Positions 45,865 to 55,598 of a DNA stretch of 64,000 nucleotides are shown piece by piece; position 1 is the first letter of the stretch, and each line of letters begins with the position of its first letter. The translations under genes and the position numbers were made by a program. Source of the stretch: Mesorhizobium huakuii (GTDB lineage Bacteria; Pseudomonadota; Alphaproteobacteria; Rhizobiales; Rhizobiaceae); contig NZ_BSNY01000039.1 in the NCBI RefSeq assembly GCF_030160235.1, forward strand, positions 1 to 64,000, read 5' to 3'. A model generated the notes under the pieces. It made no database searches. It saw nothing but the letters and a program-made list of their open reading frames with translations, and was not told where the DNA came from.

Positions 45865-46050
45865 ATGGACAGCCTGAAGATACAGGACGCTTTCGAGCCT
45901 TACTATGCCGGCCGCAAGCGCGTTGCCGCCCCCAGGGACAAGCGCCTGCCTGCCAAGACCGACACCAGCCTGACCGAGCGGGCAACAACCGCCCTGCCGT
46001 CGAATGTCAGGCTTTGCGACAACAAACCCGACAGCACGACGGAGCACTGA
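45865..46050 (+). CDS. Small hypothetical protein
   Basis: A 61-residue basic hydrophilic protein (MDSLKIQDAFEPYYAGRKRVAAPRDKRLPAK), with no signal peptide or membrane segment. GGGAGGACAGG before the ATG is a strong Shine-Dalgarno, which supports translation. A second small gene follows 7 bp later. Neither belongs to a family I know. Confidence 0.6.
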   Translation: MDSLKIQDAFEPYYAGRKRVAAPRDKRLPAKTDTSLTERATTALPSNVRLCDNKPDSTTEH

Positions 46051-46057
46051 CCGGACG

Positions 46058-46246
46058 ATGCCCAATCGCTTCGATATCTTCATCACCCGTCTTGAAACGA
46101 AAACCGCCAGGGACGGCGTGCCTCCACATCCGATGAACGACCAGCACAGCGTTCGCCGCGAAAAGGCCGACGCCAAACCGGCCCGCAACGGAGAGGCGCA
46201 TGCCGAGAAGGACCGAGGCAAGCGGCGTTTCAAGCACGACGCCTGA
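46058..46246 (+). CDS. Small hypothetical protein, second of a pair
   Basis: A 62-residue very basic protein from ATG 46058 (MPNRFDIFITRLETKTARDG), ending KRRFKHDA. It is probably disordered, with many Lys/Arg/Asp residues. It lies 7 bp after the preceding small gene and may be co-translated; its own Shine-Dalgarno is weak. Function unknown. Confidence 0.45.
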   Translation: MPNRFDIFITRLETKTARDGVPPHPMNDQHSVRREKADAKPARNGEAHAEKDRGKRRFKHDA

Positions 46247-46337
46247 CAAGCGCGACCTCCGTGACCTGCTCTTGGCTCGTCATCGTGCGTGGAGATGGGG
46301 AGATGCAGCGTGAACCCGAGGATAGCGGGGATCTGGT

Positions 46338-46661
46338 TCACACCAGATAGCGTGAAACGCGCGCCTTCAGAAGGTCAATCAGCTCGAGATCCATGAATTC
46401 ATAATTATCCGGTATATCGAGACAGATGACCCGGGCCTTCTTCAGGCTCGTCTTGAATTTCTTCTGCAGCTTGGTGCGGTGCACCTTTTCCATGACGAAG
46501 ATGATGTCGGCCCAGGCGACGAGCTCGTGCGTCAGCGGCGTATCGGCGTCATGATTGGTGCCGGCCGACGCAACTTCGATATCCCGGCGCGTTGAAAACA
46601 CCTGTTCGGCGGTCGGGCTGCGCAAGCGGTTCTGGCTGCAGACGAAGAGGACGTTTTTCAA
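46338..46661 (-). CDS. Low-molecular-weight protein tyrosine phosphatase-like protein
   Basis: A 107-residue protein with the start MKNVLFVCSQNRLRSPTAEQVF. This matches the LMW-PTP P-loop CxxNxxRSPTAE, except that the spacing reads CSQNRLRS. The later general-acid Asp region is unclear, and DIPDNYEFMDLELIDLL ends it. It belongs to the small stand-alone subgroup of uncertain substrate. A dispersed repeat lies upstream, between it and hemW. Confidence 0.85.
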   Translation of the reverse strand: MKNVLFVCSQNRLRSPTAEQVFSTRRDIEVASAGTNHDADTPLTHELVAWADIIFVMEKVHRTKLQKKFKTSLKKARVICLDIPDNYEFMDLELIDLLKARVSRYLV

Positions 46662-46674
46662 GACTTTTGCTCAA

Positions 46675-46740
46675 GCATGATCTCTGGACAAACGGAATCG
46701 TTTGCCCGAGAAAACCGGCTTCCACTTTTCGGGACCATGC
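46675..46740. repeat. Dispersed rhizobial repeat between PTP-like gene and hemW
   Basis: About 65 bp, beginning AGCATGATCTCTGGACAAAC and ending CCACTTTTCGGGACCATGC. It is self-complementary at its ends (GCATGATC/GACCATGC in part) and holds GAAAACCGGCTTCCACTTTTC. This is a repeat type seen between genes in many Rhizobiales. Confidence 0.7.
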
Positions 46741-47919
46741 CTAGCGCGCCAGATCCGCCACCACGGCGTCGAGCACGATCATGCCGGCCGGCGTGGCGCG
46801 CAGGCGGGCATTGCCGATCGGCGCCACCAGCCCCTCACCCTGCAGCACCGACAGCCGCGCGCTCGACAGGCCACGGCCGGAAAACGCCTCGTAACGCGAG
46901 AGGTCGATGCCTTCGGCAAGCCTCAGCCCCATCAGCAGGAACTCGTCGGCCTCCTCCGAGCGTGTCAGTATCTCACCGCCGGTGACGCCGTGGCCCTTGG
47001 CCTCCACGAGGTTGGCCCAGGTCTCCGGCATCCGCTCGGCGATCGTCACCGTGCGGCGGCCGTTCTCGACGAAGCGGCCATGCGCGCCGGGCCCGACGCC
47101 GACATACTCGCCATAGCGCCAATAGGTCAGATTGTGCCTGCTCTCCGCGCCGGGCCTGGCGTGGTTGGAGATCTCATAGGCCGGCAGGCCGTGCGCCGTG
47201 GTGATCTCCTGCGTCAACGCATAGAGGTCGGCGGCGTGGTCATTGTCGGGAATGGCGAACTTTTTCGCCGCATGCAGGGCGTGGAAGGGCGTGCCCTCCT
47301 CGATGGTCAGCTGGTAGAGCGAGAGATGGTCGGCGGCATGGCCGATCGCCTGCTCCAGCTCGGATGCCCACGCCTCCGGCGTCTGGCCGGGGCGGGCGTA
47401 GATCAGGTCGAAGGACAGGCGCGGGAAGATTTCGCGCGCGAGCCCGATGGCGTGCAGCGCCTCGTCGACATTGTGCAGCCGCCCGAGGAAGCGCAGATCC
47501 TTGTCGTTCAGCGCCTGCACGCCGAGCGAGACGCGGTTGACGCCCGCCGCCCGATAGCCGCGAAAGCGTTCGGCCTCGACCGAAGACGGGTTGGCCTCCA
47601 GCGTCACTTCGATGCCATCCGGCACTGTCCAGTTCTTGGCCACCGCATCCAGAACCCTGGCCACGGTTTCCGGCTTCATCAGCGACGGCGTGCCGCCGCC
47701 GAGGAAGATGCTAGTGACCTCGCGCGGCCCGGTCCGCTCGCGCATCGTCGCCAGTTCGGCCTCGAAGGCGGCGGCAAAGCGCTCCTGGTCTACCGGCTGG
47801 TGGCGGACATGGCTGTTGAAGTCGCAATAGGGGCATTTGGCCGCGCAGAACGGCCAATGGATGTAGACGCCGAAGCCGGGGCTGCGATCCAGCGGCATGG
47901 TGATGCCGGATCCAGTCAT
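46741..47919 (-). CDS. hemW: Radical SAM protein HemW
   Basis: A 392-residue radical SAM protein with the cluster motif [58 protein letters not shown] follows, as does the C-terminal HemN_C domain. HemW is a haem chaperone related to oxygen-independent coproporphyrinogen oxidase; the two are hard to separate by sequence, but the missing N-terminal HemN extension and the link to rdgB favour HemW. Its ATG overlaps the rdgB stop (ATGA). Confidence 0.94.
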   Translation of the reverse strand: MTGSGITMPLDRSPGFGVYIHWPFCAAKCPYCDFNSHVRHQPVDQERFAAAFEAELATMRERTGPREVTSIFLGGGTPSLMKPETVARVLDAVAKNWTVPDGIEVTLEANPSSVEAERFRGYRAAGVNRVSLGVQALNDKDLRFLGRLHNVDEALHAIGLAREIFPRLSFDLIYARPGQTPEAWASELEQAIGHAADHLSLYQLTIEEGTPFHALHAAKKFAIPDNDHAADLYALTQEITTAHGLPAYEISNHARPGAESRHNLTYWRYGEYVGVGPGAHGRFVENGRRTVTIAERMPETWANLVEAKGHGVTGGEILTRSEEADEFLLMGLRLAEGIDLSRYEAFSGRGLSSARLSVLQGEGLVAPIGNARLRATPAGMIVLDAVVADLAR

Positions 47920-48578
47920 GCCGAACCCAATCTCGGCAGATCCAACCGTGCTTGGGCGAATTTCTGGAAAGCGCGGGCACGGTGCGACAGCGCCGTCGCC
48001 TGGCCGGGTTTCCAGCCGTGCTTTTCCTCGGCGCTCATCTCGCCAAAGGTCTTGTCGAAACCATTGGGCAAGAACACCGGATCATAGCCGAAGCCGAGCT
48101 CCCCGCGCGGCGGCCAGACCAGCGTGCCTTCGGCCTCCCCGCGATAGTATTCGGCCGCCCCGTCGGGAAAGGCGAGGCAGATGACGGCGACGAAGCGGCC
48201 CTTGCGCTGTTCGGCCGACGCGGCGCCGACTTCCTGCAGCGCCACTTCGGTGCGCTGCATGGCCATGGCGAAATCTCTGCTGCCGTCAGGGGTTTCGGCC
48301 CAGTTGGCGGTGTAGACGCCGGGCGCGCCGTCGAGCGCGTCGACGCAGAGGCCGGAATCGTCCGACAGCGCCGGCAGGCCGGTCGCCTTCGCGGCGGCGA
48401 GCGCCTTGATGTAGGCGTTTTCCTCGAAAGTGGTGCCGGTCTCGTCAGGCTCAGGCAGCCCATAGTCCTTGGCCGACTTCGCCTCGAAGCCGAACGGCCC
48501 CATCAAATCGGCGAATTCGCGCAGCTTGCCGGCGTTGTGGCTGGCGACGACGATCTTCTTGCCATCAAGTGTATGCAT
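47916..48578 (-). CDS. rdgB: XTP/dITP diphosphatase
   Basis: A 220-residue house-cleaning nucleotide pyrophosphatase that removes dITP and XTP. Motifs are [52 protein letters not shown] and [14 protein letters not shown] 48578 overlaps the upstream stop (TGATG), so it is translated with the VOC gene. It is followed by hemW, a widespread arrangement in alphaproteobacteria. Confidence 0.95.
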   Translation of the reverse strand: MHTLDGKKIVVASHNAGKLREFADLMGPFGFEAKSAKDYGLPEPDETGTTFEENAYIKALAAAKATGLPALSDDSGLCVDALDGAPGVYTANWAETPDGSRDFAMAMQRTEVALQEVGAASAEQRKGRFVAVICLAFPDGAAEYYRGEAEGTLVWPPRGELGFGYDPVFLPNGFDKTFGEMSAEEKHGWKPGQATALSHRARAFQKFAQARLDLPRLGSA

Positions 48579-48988
48579 CAAAGGCCCCAGATTCTCGGCT
48601 CGGCGAACTCGATCGAATTGCCCGAGGGGTCGCGTATATAGAGCGAACGGCCGCCCTGCGGCCATTCGAATTCGCTTTCGATGACGATCTTCTTCGCCTC
48701 GAGATGCGCCTTCCAGCCGACGATTTCATCGGCGCTGGCCGCAAAGCAGAGATGACCTTCGCCGACCGCGCCATGCGGCGGCACCGGCAGCCGGGCGTCG
48801 GGCGCCGGAGGTATTCTGGTCGCCTCGGCATTGAAGACCAGCAGCACGCCCGGCCCGCAGCGGAAGAAAAGATGCCTGCCGTCGACCTTGCCGAGCAGGT
48901 CGAGGCCGAGCACGCCGACATAGAATTCTTCCGCCGCCGCCAGATCGGTGACGTAGAGGGCTGATTCAAGGATGGCGGAGGGGGTCAC
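48578..48988 (-). CDS. VOC family (glyoxalase-like) protein
   Basis: A 136-residue protein of the vicinal-oxygen-chelate fold, with two beta-alpha-beta-beta-beta units. It runs [29 protein letters not shown] to [21 protein letters not shown]. The Glu in NSIEFAEP and an upstream His-like site in GHLCFAAS may be metal ligands. It is inserted in the common rph-rdgB-hemW unit, overlapping rdgB by one base (TGATG). The substrate is unknown; glyoxalase I and antibiotic resistance proteins share the fold. Confidence 0.88.
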   Translation of the reverse strand: MTPSAILESALYVTDLAAAEEFYVGVLGLDLLGKVDGRHLFFRCGPGVLLVFNAEATRIPPAPDARLPVPPHGAVGEGHLCFAASADEIVGWKAHLEAKKIVIESEFEWPQGGRSLYIRDPSGNSIEFAEPRIWGL

Positions 48989-49003
48989 CAGAAGATCGAT
49001 GGC

Positions 49004-49720
49004 TTACGCCACCGCCATCTGCTGCAGGCTGACCAGGCGCTGGATGCCTTTCTTGGCCAGGCCCATCAATTCGGCGAACTGGTCCTCCGAGAAAGGCTCG
49101 CCCTCGGCTGTGCCCTGGATCTCGACGATGCCGCCCTTGCCGGTCATGACGAAATTGGCGTCGGTGCCGGCCGCGGAATCCTCGAGATAATCGAGGTCGA
49201 TGACCGGCTGGCCGTCATGGATGCCGCAGGAAATCGCCGCGACATGGTCTTTCAGCACCTTCGAAACGCTGGCCATCTGCCGGGCTTCCATCCAGCGCAG
49301 GCAGTCATGGAGCGCCACCCAGCCGCCGGTGATCGAGGCGGTGCGGGTTCCGCCATCGGCCTGGATGACGTCGCAATCGACGGTGATCTGCTGTTCGCCG
49401 AGCGCCTGCAGATCGACAACGGCGCGCAGCGAGCGGCCGATCAGGCGCTGGATTTCCAGCGTGCGGCCGCCCTGCTTGCCGGCCGAGGCCTCGCGGCGCA
49501 TGCGCTCGCCGGTCGAGCGCGGCAGCATGCCATATTCGGCCGTCACCCAGCCCTTGCCGGAATTGCGCATCCAGCCCGGCACCTTCTCCTCGAGGCTCGC
49601 CGTGCACAGGACATGGGTATCGCCGAACTTCACCAGGCACGAACCTTCGGCGTGCTTGGAGACGCCGCGCTCGAAGGAGATGGCGCGCATTTCGTCGAAT
49701 TGGCGTTTGGAGGGGCGCAT
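49004..49720 (-). CDS. rph: Ribonuclease PH
   Basis: A 238-residue phosphorolytic 3'-5' exoribonuclease that trims tRNA 3' ends. It is full length: [45 protein letters not shown] at the start, [39 protein letters not shown] in the core. It heads the rph-VOC-rdgB-hemW unit on the minus strand, with 15 bp to the VOC gene, and is divergent from hrcA. Confidence 0.96.
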   Translation of the reverse strand: MRPSKRQFDEMRAISFERGVSKHAEGSCLVKFGDTHVLCTASLEEKVPGWMRNSGKGWVTAEYGMLPRSTGERMRREASAGKQGGRTLEIQRLIGRSLRAVVDLQALGEQQITVDCDVIQADGGTRTASITGGWVALHDCLRWMEARQMASVSKVLKDHVAAISCGIHDGQPVIDLDYLEDSAAGTDANFVMTGKGGIVEIQGTAEGEPFSEDQFAELMGLAKKGIQRLVSLQQMAVA

Positions 49721-49878
49721 TCAGGCTTCTTTCCCAGTCATTTTTCGGAATCTTGGCCGGCTTTTAGACGCATGGGGAGCAGCGCGCAAAGGAAAACGGA
49801 CCGGGCGATCCGATACAGAGACCGGGTTGCGCCCACCGTGCCGAAGTCTATATCCTGAGCAAGGAGGTTTTTGGCCGA

Positions 49879-50961
49879 ATGACCAAGGCAATCGATCCCG
49901 GTTCGCAGTCGCTTGCACTTCAATCACTCGACATGCGCTCACGTGACATCTTCCGGCGCATCGTCGATTCCTATCTCAGGGACGGCGAGCCCGTGGGCTC
50001 ACGCAGCCTGTCGCGCATCCTGCCGTCCTCGCTGTCGCCGGCCACCATCCGCAATGTGATGAGCGATCTCGAGCATCTCGGGCTGATCTATGCGCCGCAT
50101 ATCTCGGCCGGCCGGCTGCCGACGCAGGCGGGCCTGCGCTTCTTCGTCGATGCCTTCATGGAACTTGGCGACCTCTCCGACGAGGAGCGCCGCACCATCG
50201 AGGCGCAGGTGCGGGCCTCCGGCTCGGGCGCGACGCTGGAGCACATGCTGACCGAGGCCAGCCAGATGCTGTCGGGCATGTCGCGCGGCGCCGGCCTGGT
50301 GCTGGCCGCCAAGAACGAGGTGGCGCTGAAGCATATCGAATTCATCCAGTTGGAGCCGACCAAGGCGCTCGCCGTGCTGGTGTCGCAGAATGGCGATGTC
50401 GAGAACCGCGTCGTCGAGCTGCCGGCGGGCATCACCGTCTCGCAGCTGCACGAGGCCTCGAATTTCCTCAACGCGCATATTCGCGGCCGCACGCTGGCCG
50501 AGGCGCGCACCGAGATCGCCCGCATCAAGGAAGAGACGAGGGCGGCACTGGACACGCTGTCGCAGGACCTCGTCGAGAAGGGCCTGGCGGTGTGGGCGGG
50601 CGCGGAAAGCGGCCTGCCGGCACGGCTTATCGTGCGCGGCCGCGCCAATCTCCTCGAAAACGTCACCGCCCAGGCCGACATCGAATTGCTGCGGCACCTG
50701 TTCGAGGACATGGAGACGCAGGACGGGCTGATCCAGCTGCTTGACCTCGCCGAGCAGGGATCGGGCGTGCGCATCTTCATCGGTTCGGAAAACAAGCTGT
50801 TCTCGCTGTCTGGCTCCTCGCTGGTGGTCGCGCCCTATCGCGACAAGGATGCCCGCGTCGTCGGCGCGCTCGGCGTCATCGGGCCGACGCGGCTGAACTA
50901 CGCCCGCATCGTGCCGATGGTCGACTATACCGCGCAGCTGATTTCGCGCATGCTAAGGTAG
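49879..50961 (+). CDS. hrcA: Heat-inducible transcription repressor HrcA
   Basis: A 360-residue repressor of class I heat-shock genes, which binds CIRCE elements and senses unfolded protein through GroEL. The N-terminal winged helix is SRDIFRRIVDSYLRDGEPVGSRSLSRILPSSLSPATIRNVMSDLEHLGLIYAPHISAGRLPTQAGLRFFVDAF. The C-terminal IFIGSENKLFSLSGSSLVVAPYRDKDARVVGALGVIGPTRLNYARIVPMVDYTA is intact. AAGGAGG precedes the ATG. No CIRCE element was seen next to it; the groE operon is not in this window. Confidence 0.96.
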   Translation: MTKAIDPGSQSLALQSLDMRSRDIFRRIVDSYLRDGEPVGSRSLSRILPSSLSPATIRNVMSDLEHLGLIYAPHISAGRLPTQAGLRFFVDAFMELGDLSDEERRTIEAQVRASGSGATLEHMLTEASQMLSGMSRGAGLVLAAKNEVALKHIEFIQLEPTKALAVLVSQNGDVENRVVELPAGITVSQLHEASNFLNAHIRGRTLAEARTEIARIKEETRAALDTLSQDLVEKGLAVWAGAESGLPARLIVRGRANLLENVTAQADIELLRHLFEDMETQDGLIQLLDLAEQGSGVRIFIGSENKLFSLSGSSLVVAPYRDKDARVVGALGVIGPTRLNYARIVPMVDYTAQLISRMLR

Positions 50962-51001
50962 GGGCCCGGACAGCAAGAGACGGGCAGCAAGGAGAAAAAC
51001 A

Positions 51002-51199
51002 ATGGCGCTCGAAGAACTCAAGGCCCGGATCAGCCTGCTGCTCGAGGAGATGGTCAACCAGCCGGAAGACCAGCACGAAATCCAGGAACAATTGCGCGAG
51101 AAGCTGCAGGAAATGCGCGCCATGGGCTTGCCGCTACCGGCCGATCTCGTCGCGCTGGAAAAACGCCTCGACGACGATTTCCTGGCTGCCGGGACATAG
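51002..51199 (+). CDS. Small coiled-coil hypothetical protein downstream of hrcA
   Basis: A 65-residue acidic protein (MALEELKARISLLLEEMVNQPEDQHEIQEQLREKLQEMRAMG), predicted to form one or two helices with heptad-like leucines. GCAAGGAGAAA before the ATG is a good Shine-Dalgarno. It is 40 bp after hrcA, where many alphaproteobacteria have grpE; it is not GrpE, which is much longer. Function unknown, but the position suggests a heat-shock link. Confidence 0.75.
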   Translation: MALEELKARISLLLEEMVNQPEDQHEIQEQLREKLQEMRAMGLPLPADLVALEKRLDDDFLAAGT

Positions 51200-51291
51200 G
51201 CAGGGAACCTGCTTCCCTCAACTCGTCGTGTGAGGCGGAACCCGAGGACAAATCGGCCGTTGGTTTCCTTCGCGACCAGATGGAGGACAAG

Positions 51292-52659
51292 ATGACCCGA
51301 TTGGCCGGACTGGTGATCCCCGCCCTGTTTCTCGCGGGCGCGGCGTTCGCCCAGCAGGCGGATCAGCCTGTTTTGCGGGGTGCCGCCGCCTTCGGCGACT
51401 GGCGTGCCGACAGGCCGGGCGTGCGCCGCCTGATCAAGCCGGAAGACCTGCCGAAGCCATATGTCACCAAGTCGGTGTCGAACAGTGCCGGGCTTGCCGA
51501 CATGCCGGCGGGCGAGAAACCGCAATTGCCGCCGGGTTTTTCGGCCGAGATGATCGCCTCCGGCATCGACAATCCGCGCGTCGTGCGCGTCGCACCCAAT
51601 GGCGACCTGTTCGTCGCCGACAGTGAGGCCAACCAGATCCGCGTCTATCGCCTGGCCAAGGACAGCGCCAAGCCCGCCGAGGACGGCATTTTCGCCGGCA
51701 ATCTCAACCAGCCCTATGGCATTGCCTTCTATCCGCCGGGCGATGATCCGCAATGGGTCTATGTCGCCAACAGCGACAGCATCGTGCGCTTCGCCTACCA
51801 GAAGGGCGAGCTGAAGGCATCCGGCGAGCCCGAAATCATCGTCGCCAACATTCCCGCGAACCACCACTGGACCCGCGACATCGTCTTTTCGCCTGACGGC
51901 AAGACGCTCTATCTGTCGGTCGGTTCGGGCTCGAACGTCGCCGAGGACATGGGCAAGGCGCCCGATGGCGGCCTTGAAGCATGGGAGAAATCGCAGCCAC
52001 TGGGCGCGACCTGGGGCTCCGAAGAGGGGCGCGCCGACGTGCAGGCCTTCGATCCCGACGGCAAGAACGGCCGCATCGTCGCCACCGGCCTGCGCAACTG
52101 CTCCGGCATGACCATCCAGCCGGCGACCGGCGCGCTGTGGTGCGTGGTCAACGAGCGCGACGCGCTGGGCGACAATGTGCCGTTCGAATACGCCACCACC
52201 GTCAAGGACGGCGCGTACTATGGCTGGCCCTGGTACTATATCGGCAATCACGAGGATCCGCGCCACAAGGGCGCGCGGCCCGACCTCGCCGGCAAGGCAA
52301 CCGTTCCCGACGTATTGATGCAGGCGCATTCGGCGCCGCTCAACATCGCCTTCTACGACCGCAAGGATCTGCCCGCCGATAGCGGTTTTCCCAAGGAATA
52401 CCGGGGCGATGCGTTTGTCGCCCTGCACGGTTCGTGGAATCGCGGCAACAGGACCGGCTACAAGATCGTCCGGCTGCTGTTCAAGGACGGCAAGCCGACC
52501 GGCGAGTATGAGGATTTCATGACCGGCTTCGTCGTCTCCAATGGCGAGGTCTGGGGCCGGCCGGTCGGCGTGGCGGTGGCCCATGACGGCGCGCTGATCG
52601 TTACCGAGGACGGCAACGGCACGATCTGGCGCGTGACCTATGACGGCGGCCGTTCCTGA
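51292..52659 (+). CDS. PQQ-dependent sugar (sorbosone-type) dehydrogenase
   Basis: A 455-residue periplasmic beta-propeller protein. Residues 1-20 are a signal peptide (LAGLVIPALFLAGAAFA-QQ). Blade motifs of the soluble glucose/sorbosone dehydrogenase family are seen: PRVVRVAPNGDLFVADSEANQIRVYRL, HHWTRDIVFSPDGKTLYLSVGSGSN, GLRNCSGMTIQPATGALWCVVNERD. The start is ATG 51292 preceded by GGAGGACAAG. The substrate and PQQ use are inferred from the family only. It is not part of an obvious operon. Confidence 0.88.
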   Translation: MTRLAGLVIPALFLAGAAFAQQADQPVLRGAAAFGDWRADRPGVRRLIKPEDLPKPYVTKSVSNSAGLADMPAGEKPQLPPGFSAEMIASGIDNPRVVRVAPNGDLFVADSEANQIRVYRLAKDSAKPAEDGIFAGNLNQPYGIAFYPPGDDPQWVYVANSDSIVRFAYQKGELKASGEPEIIVANIPANHHWTRDIVFSPDGKTLYLSVGSGSNVAEDMGKAPDGGLEAWEKSQPLGATWGSEEGRADVQAFDPDGKNGRIVATGLRNCSGMTIQPATGALWCVVNERDALGDNVPFEYATTVKDGAYYGWPWYYIGNHEDPRHKGARPDLAGKATVPDVLMQAHSAPLNIAFYDRKDLPADSGFPKEYRGDAFVALHGSWNRGNRTGYKIVRLLFKDGKPTGEYEDFMTGFVVSNGEVWGRPVGVAVAHDGALIVTEDGNGTIWRVTYDGGRS

Positions 52660-52780
52660 GGAACCTTGCTTGGGCAGCGCGGGCTCCCTCCGTGCGATCT
52701 GGTGCAATGGATTCGGCACCCAGGAAATTCAACCCTCGCCCGTTCCATGCGATAAGGCCCTTCAATCTGGGACCGCATCC

Positions 52781-53398
52781 ATGACCCTCACCGGCTTCCT
52801 CGCCTACAGTGCCGCCCTCGGCATCGCCGCCGCCATTCCCGGCCCCGGCGTCACCGCGCTTGTCGCGCGGGCGCTCGGCTCCGGCTTCCGCTCGTCGCTG
52901 GCCATGTCCTTTGGCCTGATGCTGGGCGACCTCACCTACCTGACCGCGGTGGTGCTCGGCCTCGCCTTCGTCGCGCAGACCTTCGGCATGGTGTTCCTCG
53001 CCATCAAATGGGCCGGTGTCGCCTATCTGGCATTTCTGGGCTGGCGTTTCTGGACCGCCGGCATCACGCCCGAGACGGTCGAGGCGAAAAAGGGCAAGGG
53101 CGGACTGGTGTCGAGCTTCATCGCCGGCCTCACCGTCACGCTCGGCAATCCGAAGACGATGATCTTCTATCTCGCCATCACGCCGACCATCGTCGACCTG
53201 AAGACCATCACCCTGGCCGATTACGGCATTCTCGCCGCGCTGACGGTAGTCGTACTGTTCGTCGTTCTGGTTCCCTATCTGGCGCTGGCCGCCAAGGCGC
53301 GCTGGTTCCTGAAATCGCCGCGCGCGCTGAAGCTGCTGAACCGCACCGCCGCCGGCTTCATGGTGGGCGCGGCGGCGGCGATCGCGGCCCGCCAGTAG
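52781..53398 (+). CDS. LysE-family amino-acid exporter
   Basis: A 205-residue membrane protein with six predicted helices of the LysE/RhtB type. The conserved N-terminal IAAAIPGPGVTALVARALGSGFRSSLAMSFGLMLGDLTYL and the LTVTLGNPKTMIFYLAITPTIVD motif are clear. It exports amino acids or related small molecules; the substrate is unknown. The ATG at 52781 fits the family N-terminus although the upstream frame is open. Confidence 0.92.
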   Translation: MTLTGFLAYSAALGIAAAIPGPGVTALVARALGSGFRSSLAMSFGLMLGDLTYLTAVVLGLAFVAQTFGMVFLAIKWAGVAYLAFLGWRFWTAGITPETVEAKKGKGGLVSSFIAGLTVTLGNPKTMIFYLAITPTIVDLKTITLADYGILAALTVVVLFVVLVPYLALAAKARWFLKSPRALKLLNRTAAGFMVGAAAAIAARQ

Positions 53399-53577
53399 CA
53401 CGCTTCCCGCCAAAACATTCCGGGGTCAGGCTTCCCCGCGAAATGCTTTTCCGTGACAAGGGCGTTTTAGACACAGACCCCACTCGGATATTTCCGGCCG
53501 ACAGCTTATGTTGCGCGGCTGAAAGCCCTATCTTGCCGGCTGTAATGCCACTTGCCTGAAATCCTGGGAGCGAAACA

Positions 53578-54558
<981 letters not shown>

Positions 54559-54596
54559 GCTTCATACCTCGAAGATTGGCCTTAGCGGCCCTCACG

Positions 54597-54840
54597 CTTC
54601 GTCATCCCAGGGCAGAGCAGCCGCGCAGCGGCGTCGCGGAGACCCTGGGATCCATGCCGTGAGCGTGGCCGAGGAATGCCACGGTCCAGAATGCCTGTCT
54701 TCCGCTGCATCTTGTCGAATTCACGGAGCTGCTGTTCTTCGAGACAGTATCTGCAATGTCGTGACGTGGAGGCGTCACGGCATGGATTCTAGGGTCTGCG
54801 CGCGTCGCTTCGCTCCTTGCTCCGCCCTAGAATGACGAAG
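54597..54840. repeat. Composite intergenic inverted repeat, about 245 bp
   Basis: Outer arms CTTCGTCATCCCAGGG (54597-54612) and CCCTAGAATGACGAAG (54825-54840) match at 14 of 16 positions. Inner arms at 54645-54662 and 54775-54792 match at 16 of 18. No coding sequence lies between them. The whole fits a rhizobial mosaic intergenic element between cysK and the GST gene, in a gene-free gap of about 410 bp. Confidence 0.75.
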
Positions 54841-54968
54841 TCGGTGGTGTCTTCTCCTCGCTGGACCGTTCAAAAAAGCGGCCGTGGCGCCTGCCACCCG
54901 GCTTGAGCGGGACCCTGCTTCCGGTTCATATCGCCCGGCCCGCTTTGCGCGGGCCAGGGGAGAATTTC

Positions 54969-55595
54969 ATGTACAAGCTTTATACCCGCCCCGGCAGCGG
55001 CGGCTTTGTCGTCGAGGCAGCGCTGGCGCTCGCCAACGCACCATTCGAGCAGATCGACGTGCCGAAGACCGACCGGCCGGATCCGGCTTTCCTCGACATC
55101 AGCCCGCTGAACCAGGTGCCGGTGCTGACCCTGCCGGACGGAAGCTCGATGACCGAGTCGGCGGCGATCTGCATCCTGCTCGCCGAACGCCATCCTGAGG
55201 CCCGCCTGGCACCGGCGGTCGATGCGCCTGCCCGCGCCGATTTCCTGCGCTGGATGGCGTTCATGTCGTCGGTGCTCTACCCGGCGGTGCTGCGGTTCTA
55301 CTATGCCCATCGCTACACGGCCGACGCCGACGGCACGAAAGCCGTCAAGCAGGCGGCCATCGCCGAGATGGACCGCGGCTTTGCCGTTCTCGACAATGCC
55401 CTGAAGGGGCGTGACTGGCTGGTTGGTGACCAGATGTCAGTGGCCGACATCTATCTCGTCATGCTGGTGGCCTGGCATCCCGACATCGACAGCGCGCGGG
55501 CGGCATGGCCAAACATTGAACGTCTCTGGGCCCGATTGCGCGAGCATCCGCTGCTGAAGACGCTCAACACCTCGCACGAGATGTGGCCGGGCTGA
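54969..55595 (+). CDS. Glutathione S-transferase family protein
   Basis: A 208-residue GST with an N-terminal thioredoxin fold (MYKLYTRPGSGGFVVEAALALANAPFEQIDV), the glutathione-binding SPLNQVPVLTLPDGSSMTESAAICILLAERHPE and a helical C-terminal domain (DQMSVADIYLVMLVAWHPD). The start at 54969 is set by the family N-terminus. It is convergent with the ECF sigma gene. The substrate is unknown; a second GST is at 42709. Confidence 0.9.
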   Translation: MYKLYTRPGSGGFVVEAALALANAPFEQIDVPKTDRPDPAFLDISPLNQVPVLTLPDGSSMTESAAICILLAERHPEARLAPAVDAPARADFLRWMAFMSSVLYPAVLRFYYAHRYTADADGTKAVKQAAIAEMDRGFAVLDNALKGRDWLVGDQMSVADIYLVMLVAWHPDIDSARAAWPNIERLWARLREHPLLKTLNTSHEMWPG

Positions 55596-55598
55596 AGG

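Noticed and set aside
49721-49878. CIRCE element before hrcA
   Set aside because: The typical TTAGCACTC-N9-GAGTGCTAA dyad was looked for in the rph-hrcA gap and not found.
50953-52719. 588-codon minus-strand frame opposite the sugar dehydrogenase
   Set aside because: It is a shadow of the plus-strand beta-propeller gene, which has a signal peptide and a good ribosome binding site.
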